Positions 17,914-26,935 of a stretch of DNA of 54,811 nt are shown in pieces. Within the stretch, counting starts at the first letter, position 1, and the number at the start of each line of letters is the position of its first letter. The notes beneath the pieces were generated by a model. The model saw only the letters and a program-made list of their open reading frames with translations. It had not been told where the DNA came from and did not search any database. A program made the position numbers and the translations under genes. The DNA comes from Microaerobacter geothermalis (GTDB taxonomy: Bacteria; Bacillota; Bacilli; DSM-22679): contig NZ_JAKIHL010000017.1 of NCBI RefSeq assembly GCF_021608135.1, positions 1 to 54,811 of the forward strand, given 5' to 3'.

Positions 17914-17944
17914 TAATTGCATATTACTTCACTCTCCCTTAAAA

Positions 17945-17976
17945 ACATCCGGTCAAACACAGGCCGGATGTTTTTT
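17945..17976 (+). terminator. Terminator of the small secreted protein gene
   Basis: ACATCCGG (17945-17952) pairs with CCGGATGT (17964-17971), followed by TTTTTT. Confidence 0.85.
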
Positions 17977-18085
17977 GTATGACAACTTCTTGTCACTCAT
18001 GGAAGCTTGACTCATAATTTGCTATGATAGGTCTTAAAATATAATATCTGCGATGATAAATCATATGAACAAAGGAGGAACACGA

Positions 18086-18262
18086 ATGCCGTTATTTAAA
18101 TTGACCGTAACCATGGTCATTGAAGCAGAAACTGAAGAAGCAGCAGAAGCATCCTATTCCCAACTGCTGGTTCATGGAATGAACAAATGTGAAGGCCTCC
18201 AAGACATTACCGTAGAAGACGTCGAAGAAATTGAAAAGCTTGAAGAATGGAAGGAATCTTAA
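18086..18262 (+). CDS. Small acidic protein upstream of ppdK
   Basis: The 58-residue product has a plausible beta-alpha-beta layout: PLFKLTVTMVIEAETEEAAEA, then a helix, then an acidic tail (EDVEEIEKLEEWKES). AAAGGAGG lies upstream of the ATG, which supports translation. Only four bases separate its stop from the ppdK start, so the two are almost certainly co-transcribed. I do not recognise a function. Confidence 0.7.
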   Translation: MPLFKLTVTMVIEAETEEAAEASYSQLLVHGMNKCEGLQDITVEDVEEIEKLEEWKES

Positions 18263-18266
18263 GAAG

Positions 18267-20915
18267 ATGAATCGAAAATATGTGTATTTATTTTCTGAAG
18301 GGAATGCATCGATGAATCATCTCCTTGGAAGAAAGGGGGCCAATCTGGCGGAAATGTTCTCCCTTGGCCTGCCTGTACCACCCGGGTTTACCATTACCAC
18401 CGACGCCTGTCGCCGATACTATAAAGAAGGTAAAAAGATTCATCCAAAAGTAGAAAAACAAATTGATGATGCCCTGATTTATTTGGAAAAGGTGACAGGA
18501 AAGGAATTCAGCCACCCCAAAAATCCTCTTCTGGTATCGGTACGTTCCGGATCTTCCGTATCCATGCCGGGCATGATGGATACTATTTTAAACCTGGGGT
18601 TAAACGACAAAACGGTTCAAGGGTTGGCTGAACAAACAGAAAATCCACGTTTTGCCTTGGATTCATACCGTCGCTTTATTCAAATGTTCAGCGACGTAGT
18701 CTTGGGAATTGATCTATATCTCTTTGAACAAGAATTGGATCAATTAAAGGAAAAGGAAAAGATAAAACGGGATTCAGAGTTGACGGCTGATCATTTAACA
18801 GATTTAATCAGACAGTATAAAAAAATCGTCAGGCAGGAAGTAAAAGATGAATTCCCTCAAGATCCCAAGGTTCAATTAATTCTGGCCATTGGAGCCGTGT
18901 TCGACTCATGGAACAATCAGAGGTCGATGATATACCGCAAAATTCACAATTTGCCCGATGATCTGGGAACTGCGGTCACCGTCCAAATGATGGTTTTTGG
19001 CAATCTGGGTGATTCCTCGGGAACCGGAGTCGCCTTTTCCCGGAATCCATTATCGGGAGAAAATCAACTTTTCGGGGAGTATCTAGTTAATGCTCAAGGG
19101 GAAGACGTAGTGGCCGGAACAAGGACACCCGAATCCCTTTGTATCTTAAAAGAAAGCTCCCCTAAAGCTTACGACAAATTAACAGAGGTGGCCAAAACAC
19201 TGGAAAATCATTATCGGGATGTACAGGATATCGAGTTTACCATTGAAAACGGCCGGTTATTTTTACTTCAAACAAGGGTAGCCAAACGATCTGCTGTTGC
19301 CGGAATAAAATTTGCCGTAGATATGGTAAATGAAGGTCTTATTTCAAAAAAAGAAGCACTCATGCGCATTGATCCATCCAACCTGTCAACCCTTCTCCAT
19401 CAAACCATTGATCCGGAAGTTAAGGCTGATGTATTGGCAACGGGTTTGCCCGCCAGCCCTGGTGCAGCGACAGGCATTATCATTTTTGATCCAGAAGAAG
19501 CAGAGAGAATGCTATGGACTGGGCAGGACGTGATTCTGGTAAGATCGGAAACAAGCGCCGACGATATCCACGGAATGGTAGCAAGTGTGGGAATATTAAC
19601 CTCCCGTGGGGGGATGACCAGCCACGCTGCCGTGGTAGCCAGGGATCTGGGAAAGCCCTGCATCGTCGGTTGTGACGAGATAACCATCAATCTCTCCCAG
19701 AAGGAACTATATATTCAAGGGAAAACATTGAGGGAAGGGGATTTAATTACCATATGTGGTTCCAGCGGCAAAGTCTTTCTTGGAAGTGTTCCGTTGGTAC
19801 CTCCTCAACTAACACCGGAATGTCATACGTTATTATCTTGGGCCAATGAAGTGAAGAAGCTGGCTGTCTTGGGAAGTGTAAACACTCCCGAAGAAGCAAA
19901 GACAGCAAAATTATTCGGGGCTGAGGGGGTTGGACTTTGCCGAACGGAACATATGTTTATGGATCCGGCCAGGGTTCCGATTGTTCGAGAAATGATCTTA
20001 GCCCAAAACAAATGGGAAAGAAAAAAAGCCCTTGATAAGCTGATACCCATGCAAAAAAAGGATTTCTTGGGAATTTTTCAAGCGATGGAAGGGTGTACTG
20101 TTACGATTCGACTGATAGATCCACCTCTCCATGAATTTCTCCCCAATGCGGAAACCCTTACCATGGAAATAGAAAGGGCAAAAATGGCAAAAAATTATCA
20201 GGAAATGGAAGAAAAAGAGGAGTTATTAAAGAAGGTAAAAGGGCTCCATGAACTAAATCCGGCATTTGGGCACAGGGGGTGTCGGATCGGTATTACGTAT
20301 CCAGAAATCTATGATATGCAAACAAGAGCCATTGCAGAAGCGGCACTTGAATTAAAAAAAGAAGGAATCATCGTCTATCCTGAGATAATCGTTCCCCTTG
20401 TCAGCCACATCAATGAGTTAAAGACCGTTCGTGAACAGGTTGAGGAAGTCCTTAGTCATGTGTTTCTTGAATATGGTGACCGGATTGATATCCCAATTGG
20501 CACATTTATCGAATTGCCAAGGGCCTGTATGACTTCCCACCAAATTGTGGAGTACAGTGATTTTTACACCTTTGGCGGAAATGATTTAACCCAGGCCACC
20601 TTTGGGTTCAGTCGTGACGATGCAGAAGGAAAATATTTGGCCTATTATCTGGATTATAAAATATTGCCGGAGAATCCCTTTGTTGTTCTTGACCAGGAAG
20701 GTGTGGGAGAACTGATTAGAACCGCCATAGAAAAAGGAAGGGCCCGCAAACCTCAACTAAAAATAGGAGCCTGCGGGGAACACAGTAGTGAGAAGAAGTC
20801 TGTCCTCTTCTTTCAAAACATTGGCGTCAACTTCATCTCCTGCCGTCCTTATCGAATCCCAATTGCCAGGCTTGCTGCAGCGCAAGCCGCTCTAGCCGCT
20901 GCCGAGAAAGATTAA
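18267..20915 (+). CDS. ppdK: Pyruvate, phosphate dikinase
   Basis: The enzyme interconverts pyruvate + ATP + Pi and PEP + AMP + PPi. All three parts are present in 882 residues. The N-terminal ATP-grasp domain includes VSVRSGSSVSMPGMMDTILN. The swivelling domain has GGMTSHAAVVARDLGKPC, with the phospho-His next to a Thr/Ser regulated in some species. The C-terminal PEP-binding barrel contains GLCRTEHMF, GGNDLTQATFGFSRDDAE and the catalytic Cys in GACGEHSS. ATG 18267 starts the normal MNRKYVYLF sequence. It is convergent with the gene at 20925. Confidence 0.95.
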   Translation: MNRKYVYLFSEGNASMNHLLGRKGANLAEMFSLGLPVPPGFTITTDACRRYYKEGKKIHPKVEKQIDDALIYLEKVTGKEFSHPKNPLLVSVRSGSSVSMPGMMDTILNLGLNDKTVQGLAEQTENPRFALDSYRRFIQMFSDVVLGIDLYLFEQELDQLKEKEKIKRDSELTADHLTDLIRQYKKIVRQEVKDEFPQDPKVQLILAIGAVFDSWNNQRSMIYRKIHNLPDDLGTAVTVQMMVFGNLGDSSGTGVAFSRNPLSGENQLFGEYLVNAQGEDVVAGTRTPESLCILKESSPKAYDKLTEVAKTLENHYRDVQDIEFTIENGRLFLLQTRVAKRSAVAGIKFAVDMVNEGLISKKEALMRIDPSNLSTLLHQTIDPEVKADVLATGLPASPGAATGIIIFDPEEAERMLWTGQDVILVRSETSADDIHGMVASVGILTSRGGMTSHAAVVARDLGKPCIVGCDEITINLSQKELYIQGKTLREGDLITICGSSGKVFLGSVPLVPPQLTPECHTLLSWANEVKKLAVLGSVNTPEEAKTAKLFGAEGVGLCRTEHMFMDPARVPIVREMILAQNKWERKKALDKLIPMQKKDFLGIFQAMEGCTVTIRLIDPPLHEFLPNAETLTMEIERAKMAKNYQEMEEKEELLKKVKGLHELNPAFGHRGCRIGITYPEIYDMQTRAIAEAALELKKEGIIVYPEIIVPLVSHINELKTVREQVEEVLSHVFLEYGDRIDIPIGTFIELPRACMTSHQIVEYSDFYTFGGNDLTQATFGFSRDDAEGKYLAYYLDYKILPENPFVVLDQEGVGELIRTAIEKGRARKPQLKIGACGEHSSEKKSVLFFQNIGVNFISCRPYRIPIARLAAAQAALAAAEKD

Positions 20916-20924
20916 AAGAAGAAA

Positions 20925-21335
20925 CTATTTGGCATCGATTGGTTTAATTTCATAGTGATCATCAAACAATTGGAAGTATCGGATTTCCGGAAACTGAAGG
21001 GTCGTATGAGTATAATATTGGGTATCAAAGACGATCCTTCCGTCTTCTGGAAAACCTAAATTCATCAGATAGGGCTTAACCAGGACTAACCGCCTTTGAA
21101 TCTCTTTCCAAGATTCAAACTGCCAACAAATCTCCAACTTGTCATTAAAGATACTGAAGTGAATTCCATTCTCCTTGATGAAGGGCATCACCTTTCCATG
21201 CATAATATCACCGTTCCAAACCAACATATCCCCGGTGGGCAAAATAATCCCCCGGGCATATCTTTCATCCTTATAAATATTTTTTACATCCCTTCGACTG
21301 GGATTGGTATATATGATTAAATCATCCAGGTTCAT
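20925..21335 (-). CDS. Hypothetical protein, 136 residues
   Basis: No family recognised. A soluble protein with a mixed alpha/beta look and many aromatic residues; it begins MNLDDLIIYTNPSRRDVKNI. It is convergent with ppdK (nine bases apart) and lies 30 bases downstream of an MFS gene on the same strand, so it may belong to that transcription unit. Codon use looks like its neighbours. Confidence 0.6.
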   Translation of the reverse strand: MNLDDLIIYTNPSRRDVKNIYKDERYARGIILPTGDMLVWNGDIMHGKVMPFIKENGIHFSIFNDKLEICWQFESWKEIQRRLVLVKPYLMNLGFPEDGRIVFDTQYYTHTTLQFPEIRYFQLFDDHYEIKPIDAK

Positions 21336-21365
21336 AAATGATTCCTGCCTCTCCCTTTTTTCCCG

Positions 21366-22643
21366 TTAATTTGTGGATTCAGAAATATGCAACCTGTCCT
21401 TTAGAAGAAATCTATAAAGAAATCCAATGGATAACAGGCTAACCACAGCGCCAAATACAAATGGAGATTCCATTTGATATTGATACAGAAGTGTTCCAAG
21501 AATCGGACCACCAATTCTTCCCAGACTATCCATAGATGAAATCAGTCCGGTGGCAACCCCCTGACCAAAGGTTGTTTTTTGGGAAATCAGCGACGTGACG
21601 CAAGGACGGATCAACGCATTTCCAGCTCCAAAAATGGCAATGAATAAAGTAGCCGTCCAAAAGCTCCTTGAAAAAATAATGAGTGTAAACCCAATAGCAG
21701 ATACAATGAGACCTATAAAAATAGCTTTGCTTTCATCCCCCTGTTTCACTCGCTTGCGGACAACCCCCCCTTGTATTCCTGCACCGACAATTCCACTAAT
21801 GGCAAACATAATCCCTACTTCAAATGGGGTGGCTCCGATTTTTTGGGCCTCATAATACTGAAGGGTTCCCTCCAAACTGGCCAACGTAAAGGAGACAACA
21901 AAGGAGAGAAGATACAAGTATTTCAGTGAACCCGCAAAGGCTTTCCATCTTGATGTCTTTTGCTCTGCTTTTTCCCTCCTGGTTTCATCAGATAATGATT
22001 CTTTCAGATTGATATAGGCGAAGACGAAAATAATCAAAGCCAAAATGGATGAAGCAAAAAAGGGAGTTTCGTTTCCGAACCGGCTTAACATGCCTCCAAC
22101 AGCTGGACCAAAAATAAATCCGAGGCCAATGGACATACCAGCTAAACCCATCCCTTTCGTCCGGTTTTCGATAGAAGTGATATCAGCAATATAGGCAATG
22201 GCACAGGAGGTCACTGCTCCGGAAAAAAGTCCTCCCAAAATTCGAGACACATACATCAACCAAAGTTTATCAGCAGCAATCCCAAACAGGAAGAAACTAA
22301 AGGTAAAACCAATCAATCCAACCAAAATAATGGGACGCCTGCCAATTTTATCAGACAGTCCTCCCCAAAGAGGTGAGAAAAAGAATGACATGGCGGAGTA
22401 AATCGCCAAAAGCATTCCCAAATGAAAGGGGGCTGCTCCTGCAACTGCCACCATCTCGGGCATGACGGGAATGATTAATCCAAAGCCAATAAAGACCGTC
22501 ATGAGGATTGTCATAATAATGCCTATTCTTTTATCCAACTTTTCCACGTCCATTTCTATCATTTTCTTTGGCTGAATTATACAAGCGTTGCAAGAGAAGC
22601 AGCGTTCGATTCCTCTTTTCTTCCTGCTCTCTAGAACCGCCAT
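21366..22643 (-). CDS. MFS exporter, DHA1/tetracycline-type
   Basis: This 12-segment transporter of up to 425 residues begins its fold with DKRIGIIMTILMTVFIGFGL and IIPVMPEMV. Motif A reads GGLSDKIGRRPIIL, and motif C-like GLGFIFGPAVGG is in segment 5, both typical of proton-driven drug exporters. The start is uncertain. ATG 22643 has a GGGGG stretch close by but adds about 30 unusual residues with three Cys; ATG 22553 or 22562 would give the normal family start. Substrate unknown. Confidence 0.8.
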   Translation of the reverse strand: MAVLESRKKRGIERCFSCNACIIQPKKMIEMDVEKLDKRIGIIMTILMTVFIGFGLIIPVMPEMVAVAGAAPFHLGMLLAIYSAMSFFFSPLWGGLSDKIGRRPIILVGLIGFTFSFFLFGIAADKLWLMYVSRILGGLFSGAVTSCAIAYIADITSIENRTKGMGLAGMSIGLGFIFGPAVGGMLSRFGNETPFFASSILALIIFVFAYINLKESLSDETRREKAEQKTSRWKAFAGSLKYLYLLSFVVSFTLASLEGTLQYYEAQKIGATPFEVGIMFAISGIVGAGIQGGVVRKRVKQGDESKAIFIGLIVSAIGFTLIIFSRSFWTATLFIAIFGAGNALIRPCVTSLISQKTTFGQGVATGLISSMDSLGRIGGPILGTLLYQYQMESPFVFGAVVSLLSIGFLYRFLLKDRLHISESTN

Positions 22644-22766
22644 TCATCCCCCACTTTCGTTAATCTTTGAAAAACCTGGAGGTGGAAGACTCCTGGCGGG
22701 TTAGGTTAAATCATTTAGATTATAACAATTATAATTTAATAATAAAAGTGGTTTTTCAAATACAAA

Positions 22767-23612
22767 TCATGTCAAGGATAGCTTCGCCAAATCCACTTCG
22801 GGGACAAGACCTTCTTGAGAGGCCCTGGAAAGCAGTGCAGCGATTGCCGCATACCCTTCTTCCCCCAGATTAGCGGAAAACTTATTTACATACAGATCAA
22901 TATGGGCTTTTGCTACTTCAGGATTCATCTCTTGGGCGTGATGCAGCACGTATCCCTGGGATTCATCCGGATGTTTCCATGCATATTCTAGCGACGCCCG
23001 AATCCACCCGGAGATTGCCTCCAAATCCAACGAACGGCGGGCAATGATGGCACCCAACGGAATCGGCAGGTTGGTATCAGCTTCCCACCAGCTTCCCAAA
23101 TCTGTCAGCAGGCCTAATCCATATTCGGGGTACGTAAAGCGAGCTTCATGAATGACAAGCCCTGCATCTACCTCACCATCCCGAACGGCGGGCATAATTT
23201 TGTGAAACGGCATAATGATCACCTCTCCCAATCCACCAGGCACGTTTTGGGCTGCCCACAGCCGAAACAGCAGATAGGCGGTGGATCGCTCACTGGGCAC
23301 TGCCACCCGTTTTCCGGCAAGCATTGCTGGCATCACGGGCTCGGATATACTGCTTTTCGTCAATACCAACGGACCACATCCCCTTCCTAATGCTCCCCCG
23401 CAGGGAAGGAGCGCATATTCAGAAAGGACCCACGGCAGAGCCGCATACGAAATCTTTAGGACATCCGGTCCGTTGGGACTCTCCGCCATACCGTTGGTAA
23501 TGTCGATATCTGCGTATGTTACTTCAAGCTTTGGTGCCCCGGATATTAATCCGTGTACCCAGGCATGAAAAATAAATGTATCGTTGGGACAGGGGGAGAA
23601 AGCAATTTTCAT
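22767..23612 (-). CDS. mqnD: 1,4-dihydroxy-6-naphthoate synthase (futalosine pathway)
   Basis: MqnD converts cyclic de-hypoxanthine futalosine into 1,4-dihydroxy-6-naphthoate on the alternative menaquinone route. The 281-residue protein has the periplasmic-binding-like fold of MqnA/MqnD. SPCPNDTFIFHAW at the start, KISYAALPWVLSEYALLPCGGALG and VDAGLVIHEARFTYPEYGL are typical of MqnD rather than MqnA. Its start overlaps the mqnB stop by four bases. No other mqn gene is in the window, so the rest of the pathway must be elsewhere. Confidence 0.88.
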   Translation of the reverse strand: MKIAFSPCPNDTFIFHAWVHGLISGAPKLEVTYADIDITNGMAESPNGPDVLKISYAALPWVLSEYALLPCGGALGRGCGPLVLTKSSISEPVMPAMLAGKRVAVPSERSTAYLLFRLWAAQNVPGGLGEVIIMPFHKIMPAVRDGEVDAGLVIHEARFTYPEYGLGLLTDLGSWWEADTNLPIPLGAIIARRSLDLEAISGWIRASLEYAWKHPDESQGYVLHHAQEMNPEVAKAHIDLYVNKFSANLGEEGYAAIAALLSRASQEGLVPEVDLAKLSLT

Positions 23613-24313
23613 ATGAATACCTCCAATAATACTTTACTTGCTTCTTCCAAAAGTTTTAAAGCCTCTTCAATCCGCCATGAGGACCGGTCCCGCGGACCAA
23701 CCAGGTTGGATATGGAACGAATTTCTACGATTGGCAAGCCACGATCTTGAGCTGCAATGGCCACACCATAACCCTCCATCGCTTCTGCAGCAGCCCCTGG
23801 TACCCGGGAAGCCATTTCCAGGGCGGTTGGAGCAGTACCGGTTACTGTCGATACCGTTAATATCGGGCCAATTGTAACTGGAAGACCAGCTGCGTGCAAT
23901 CCATCCACTAGTCGAATCGCCAGGCTGTTATCCACCGGTATACGGGTGAATCCGAAACCCAGTTTCTCCAGGCTGCAAAAGCCCTCCGGGGTCTCTGCTC
24001 CTAAATCGGCTGCCACGATTTCGCTGGCTACAACGAGGGTGCCCACTTCCGCCTGACCAGCAAAACCGCCCCCGATTCCAGCACTCACGATCAAGTCGTA
24101 TTCACTAGCTGCTAATGCCCTCGCAGTGCGGGCTGCAGCTACTGCAGGACCGACACCCACCGCCAGAACATCAAATATGCCAGTTCTCTGAAGTCCGCGC
24201 AATATCGCGTCCCTCTCTGCTGGGACAGCAGTCGTGACGAGTACGCGCATTCCCGATTTATTCCGGTTGTGATATGGAATAACAGAGGGTTCTTCCCTTA
24301 GATCCACATTCAT
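23609..24313 (-). CDS. mqnB: Futalosine hydrolase
   Basis: MqnB cleaves futalosine to de-hypoxanthine futalosine and hypoxanthine. The fold is that of nucleoside phosphorylases (PNP/MTAN): VTTAVPAERDAILRGL, VSAGIGGGFAGQAEVGTLVVASEI, AAAEAMEGYGVAIAAQ and EIRSISNLVGPRDRSSW. The Glu in EAMEG and the Asp in GPRD correspond to the catalytic pair of the family. ATG 24313 follows AAAGGAG by about eight bases; an ATG 18 codons upstream has no ribosome site. It is coupled to mqnD. Local GC is somewhat higher than in neighbouring genes. Confidence 0.86.
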   Translation of the reverse strand: MNVDLREEPSVIPYHNRNKSGMRVLVTTAVPAERDAILRGLQRTGIFDVLAVGVGPAVAAARTARALAASEYDLIVSAGIGGGFAGQAEVGTLVVASEIVAADLGAETPEGFCSLEKLGFGFTRIPVDNSLAIRLVDGLHAAGLPVTIGPILTVSTVTGTAPTALEMASRVPGAAAEAMEGYGVAIAAQDRGLPIVEIRSISNLVGPRDRSSWRIEEALKLLEEASKVLLEVFI

Positions 24314-24467
24314 TTTAGATGCTCCTTTATTTTGTAACCTAAATGCTTCTTTTACTATTATAGTCATTATTTCTAATGACAGTGAACTAATAAATAAGCC
24401 CTAATCCGGTTCATCCTATTTTCATTTATATTTTCATTTGTATAAGAAACCTTGGTGTACTCAACGC

Positions 24468-24943
24468 CTATGGGGACAGCGCAATCAAATTATTATACAG
24501 AGATTCATTTTTAATTCTAATAGCAGTATCGATCTTTTTTTCAATTGCATTTTCATCTACTTGTTTTTTAAGATCATCTAACTCATTCAGTATGCGATTA
24601 ATTTCATCTATCAATTCACTATCTGTACCTAATAAATTTGAATTGATAACGAATTTCTATAAGTATCCATACTATCAAAGAGTTGAGACATCTCTGTATA
24701 GCGACTTTTGGATTTTGCCAATTCCATAGCAACAGAATTTTCTTCTTTTCTTAATTCTATCATTTCATGAGAAGCAGCAATAATTTTTTCACTGTCAATA
24801 TTTGCATCCCAAGAATTTTTATTAATTAAATCCTTAAGTAGATCAACTTGTGCATCAAATGATAAATCATCTATTTTAAGCTCCCTACTAATAATTCCAT
24901 ATTCTTGTGCCCCTGCCGCTTTGGTATTCAATACCACATTCAA
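24468..24943 (-). pseudogene. Frameshifted fragment of an unidentified coiled-coil protein
   Basis: From 24943 the frame reads EYGIISRELKIDDLSFDAQ and continues through charged helices to 24629. The same kind of helical sequence (ELIDEINRILNELDDLKKQV) then continues in another frame to a stop at 24468. The switch lies near 24630-24660, so a single indel probably broke the gene. The 5' end is fused to the remnant at 24888-25103. This part is AT-rich, unlike the GC-richer remnants beside it. Function unknown. Confidence 0.55.
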
Positions 24944-25103
24944 AGGCGGAAACTACAATCCCTGTCCCATAAAGTGCCCATGCAAGATAGGAGAAGAACA
25001 GCACAATAGCCTGCACCCAGCTCATCTCAAATAGCTCGGCTCCCATGTTGCCCATCATAGCAAGGTACAAGAGCTTTTTCTTTTTTTTCATCAATTTTTC
25101 CAC
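24888..25103 (-). pseudogene. Truncated VirB6/DUF6102-like membrane protein of a conjugative element
   Basis: The start MEKLMKKKKKLLYLAMMGNM is followed by GAELFEMSWVQAIVLFFSYL and AFECGIEYQSGRG. This resembles the N-terminus of a membrane protein found in Tn1549-like elements of Bacillota. After GIEYQSGRG the frame soon stops, whereas I expect a much longer protein. It is therefore a 5' fragment joined by deletion to unrelated sequence. Confidence 0.55.
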
Positions 25104-25120
25104 CTTTCTTCCTTTATTGC

Positions 25121-25165
25121 TGAAAAAGAAAAGACCGCAGGGCTTTTCACGCCTTGCGATCCTGT
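25121..25165 (-). terminator. Terminator inside the conjugative-element remnant
   Basis: Minus-strand CGCAAGGC pairs with GCCCTGCG (one mismatch), followed by GTCTTTTCTTTTT. It lies just after the stop at 25185. Confidence 0.65.
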
Positions 25166-25184
25166 TCTTTTTCTGATGATATTT

Positions 25185-25384
25185 TTAAGGTTTTACGGGC
25201 GCGATGTGCCAGTCATCCCATAAGCTTCCGCTTATGTTCACTGAGTCTGTTAGGTTCATAGAGAGCATCCCCTGCGGTGTGGAAGGTGTCGTCCAGCGCA
25301 CCCACACAAGCTGTCTGTCACCTTCGGGATAATATATGTTGTTTACCGTGTAGGTTTTACCGCCGATGGTAAAGTGTACCGAAT
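25185..25384 (-). pseudogene. C-terminal fragment of an unidentified element protein
   Basis: The frame reads FTIGGKTYTVNNIYYPEGDR and ends GSLWDDWHIAPVKP at a stop at 25185. No start codon or ribosome site is available; it emerges from the end of the DUF4320 gene in a different frame. A deletion fusing two genes explains this better than a real overlap. Family not recognised. Confidence 0.5.
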
Positions 25385-25669
25385 GAACTCTTCATTGAGC
25401 TGGATTTTGCCGGTCTTTGACCATGAAATGGCGGTATTAAGTCCTGTTTTTTCCAGCAGCACCTGCGCCCGCATGCTGGTTTCGCTGCCGACTCTACCTG
25501 CAATCTCTGCTTCTCTGCAAAGTTCTGAGGCAAAGGTGTCAAGTTGGCTCTTGGCGATGTAGACCGGAAATACCTTAACAGCAAGAGCAATGACAAGCAT
25601 GGCGCAAAGTACCAGCACGGCCACATCGATATACCCTTCTCCGCGTTTATTGACCAGCTTTTCTAACAC
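25343..25669 (-). CDS. DUF4320/TadE-like secretion protein, probably 3'-truncated
   Basis: GTG 25669 starts KLVNKRGEGYIDVAVLVLCA, a short N-terminus followed by one hydrophobic segment, as in the DUF4320 pilin-like proteins of Clostridia-type conjugative elements. It overlaps the stop of the upstream small gene (25663). The family is usually about 130-145 residues; this one ends at 108 with an unrelated tail (LPSAVKPTR), so the C-terminus is probably lost. GC is higher than in the surrounding chromosome. Confidence 0.6.
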   Translation of the reverse strand: MLEKLVNKRGEGYIDVAVLVLCAMLVIALAVKVFPVYIAKSQLDTFASELCREAEIAGRVGSETSMRAQVLLEKTGLNTAISWSKTGKIQLNEEFIRYTLPSAVKPTR

Positions 25670-25878
25670 ATCCGCACCCCCTCGTCCTGTCCGGGTTCTC
25701 GGAAGGCTTCGCCCAGCTCGTAATCTTGTTCGGCCTTCCTTGTGTCGGCAAGTGTACAGAGGACATGCCCCCTTTCCTCGTCCAAAGCAGTTCCCTGCTC
25801 GTTCAGCCACTGGTCCCTCACCACCTCCAGCGGGTTTTGAAAGCGCAGCAGCTTTTGTTTCAAATCCTGTTCGTTCAT
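25663..25878 (-). CDS. Small conjugative-element protein, 71 residues
   Basis: AAAGGAGG lies about seven bases before ATG 25878. The product begins MNEQDLKQKLLRFQNPLEVV and is charged and soluble. Its stop overlaps the DUF4320 start, so the two are translationally coupled. A terminator-like hairpin lies directly upstream (25901-25930), which probably ends the doc message. Function not recognised. Confidence 0.6.
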   Translation of the reverse strand: MNEQDLKQKLLRFQNPLEVVRDQWLNEQGTALDEERGHVLCTLADTRKAEQDYELGEAFREPGQDEGVRMC

Positions 25879-25900
25879 CAGAAGACCTCCTTTCAGTTCA

Positions 25901-25930
25901 ACAAAAAAAGAACGGAGGTTATCCGCTCTT
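25901..25930 (-). terminator. Terminator of the phd-doc operon
   Basis: AAGAACGGA (25908-25916) pairs with TCCGCTCTT (25922-25930), with one mismatch; a T-run follows on the minus strand. Confidence 0.75.
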
Positions 25931-25948
25931 TTTCGCCATGCCCATTCT

Positions 25949-26323
25949 TTAATTATGCCGTAGAATCCATTCCAAGAGTTGCTTATCATCCATCTCGCCG
26001 GTGGCAAGCTTTAAGCCGGTTTCGATAATATCCTGATCCGAACATGTTAGCTCAATGCCATTGATTTCCAGAAAAACCAGCATGGCAAGCATTCCGATTC
26101 TCTTGTTGCCATCAACAAAGGGATGATTTTTTACTAAAGAATACCCCAAACGCGCCGCCTTCGCCTCCAGTGTTTTATATACATATTCACCGCCAAAGGT
26201 CTGAAATGGAGCGTTGACCGACGTGTCCAGCAGGTTCTCGTCACGAATCCCGTCCAATCCTCCGGTTTCCTTGATCAACGTGCTGTGCATCATCACGATT
26301 TGCGGAATGCTTAATCTTTTCAT
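25949..26323 (-). CDS. doc: Doc-type Fic-fold toxin
   Basis: The 124-residue protein has the Doc/Fic core motif HPFVDGNKRIGMLAML (HxFxDGNKR), which makes a Doc kinase that phosphorylates and stalls elongation factor Tu. The N-terminal IVMMHSTLIKETGGLDGIRD is the family opening. The start overlaps the antitoxin stop by four bases, the normal coupled order. All key Fic residues are intact, so the toxin is probably active. It lies within the decayed conjugative element and may have helped keep it. Confidence 0.9.
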   Translation of the reverse strand: MKRLSIPQIVMMHSTLIKETGGLDGIRDENLLDTSVNAPFQTFGGEYVYKTLEAKAARLGYSLVKNHPFVDGNKRIGMLAMLVFLEINGIELTCSDQDIIETGLKLATGEMDDKQLLEWILRHN

Positions 26324-26562
26324 TTAGCCAGTTCCTCAAACGCCATCCGGTGTTTTGTGATCAGGCGGCGAGCTATACTTTTCACATCCTCGTCAACCGC
26401 CATTTCCTCAGCCTGAAATTCACTGAACTCTGTGATAATATAACGCGGCACATTGTTTTTCAAAATGACCGCAACACCATTCTCATCAACCAAGCGCGCC
26501 ACCTTGGAAAAATTCTGATTGGCCTCGGTAATGGATACAAGGCTGTTTGTGTTGATATTCAT
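26320..26562 (-). CDS. phd: Phd/YefM-type antitoxin
   Basis: This 80-residue antitoxin has the Phd DNA-binding N-terminus (LVSITEANQNFSKVARLVDE, then GVAVILKNNVPRYII) and a C-terminal tail that would cover Doc. GGAGG lies eight bases upstream of ATG 26562. It is the first gene of a two-gene operon. Antitoxins of this kind repress their own promoter as a complex with the toxin. Confidence 0.88.
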   Translation of the reverse strand: MNINTNSLVSITEANQNFSKVARLVDENGVAVILKNNVPRYIITEFSEFQAEEMAVDEDVKSIARRLITKHRMAFEELAK

Positions 26563-26582
26563 TCATAACACCTCCTACTTCT

Positions 26583-26616
26583 AGTATACACAGAAATAGG
26601 ATAAATTCAACCTATT
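26583..26616 (-). promoter_or_regulatory. phd-doc promoter and probable operator
   Basis: Minus-strand TTGAAT (26605-26610) and TATACT (26583-26588) are separated by 16 bases with an extended TG before the -10. An inverted repeat, AATAGG (26595-26600) and CCTATT (26611-26616), brackets the -35, as expected for Phd binding. Confidence 0.65.
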
Positions 26617-26621
26617 TCATT

Positions 26622-26818
26622 TCAAAACATCCCGCCGAGGGACTTGATGATCTCATAGGTAATGATGGCGAGATAGGTAAACAGGAAGCACATCGGCATG
26701 ATGAAGGAGAAAATCCGGATTTTGTGCGGTATCTTCTGCGCCTCACCCTTGAGTCTTTGCAGCTCCAGCACCTTAAAATCATGGGCGAGCATCTGAAAAT
26801 AAATCGCGCCGTCATCGC
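26622..26818 (-). pseudogene. C-terminal fragment of a type II/IV secretion F-like (TadC) membrane protein
   Basis: The frame reads IYFQMLAHDFKVLELQRLKG and ends KSLGGMF at a stop at 26622, with a hydrophobic helix between (IFSFIMPMCFLFTYLAIITY). This is like the end of TadB/TadC or T2SF proteins. The upstream part is missing; sequence before about 26818 belongs to something else. Confidence 0.5.
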
Positions 26819-26935
26819 CGCCAGTGTATAGCTCCCTTTTTCCACAAAGGTGATGGTACCGCCCTCATCGGAAAGACTGCCGCTGGCATAGTCGGTATAG
26901 GGTACGGCATCACCGACATTTGCTGAAATACTCTA
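26812..26935 (-). pseudogene. Orphan fragment wedged between two remnants
   Basis: One frame reads SISANVGDAVPYTDYASG and TITFVEKGSYTLAA, a beta-rich stretch with no start, in a different frame from both neighbours. It joins the methylase remnant at one end and the TadC-like remnant at the other. Family not recognised; it looks like the scar of two deletions. Confidence 0.35.
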
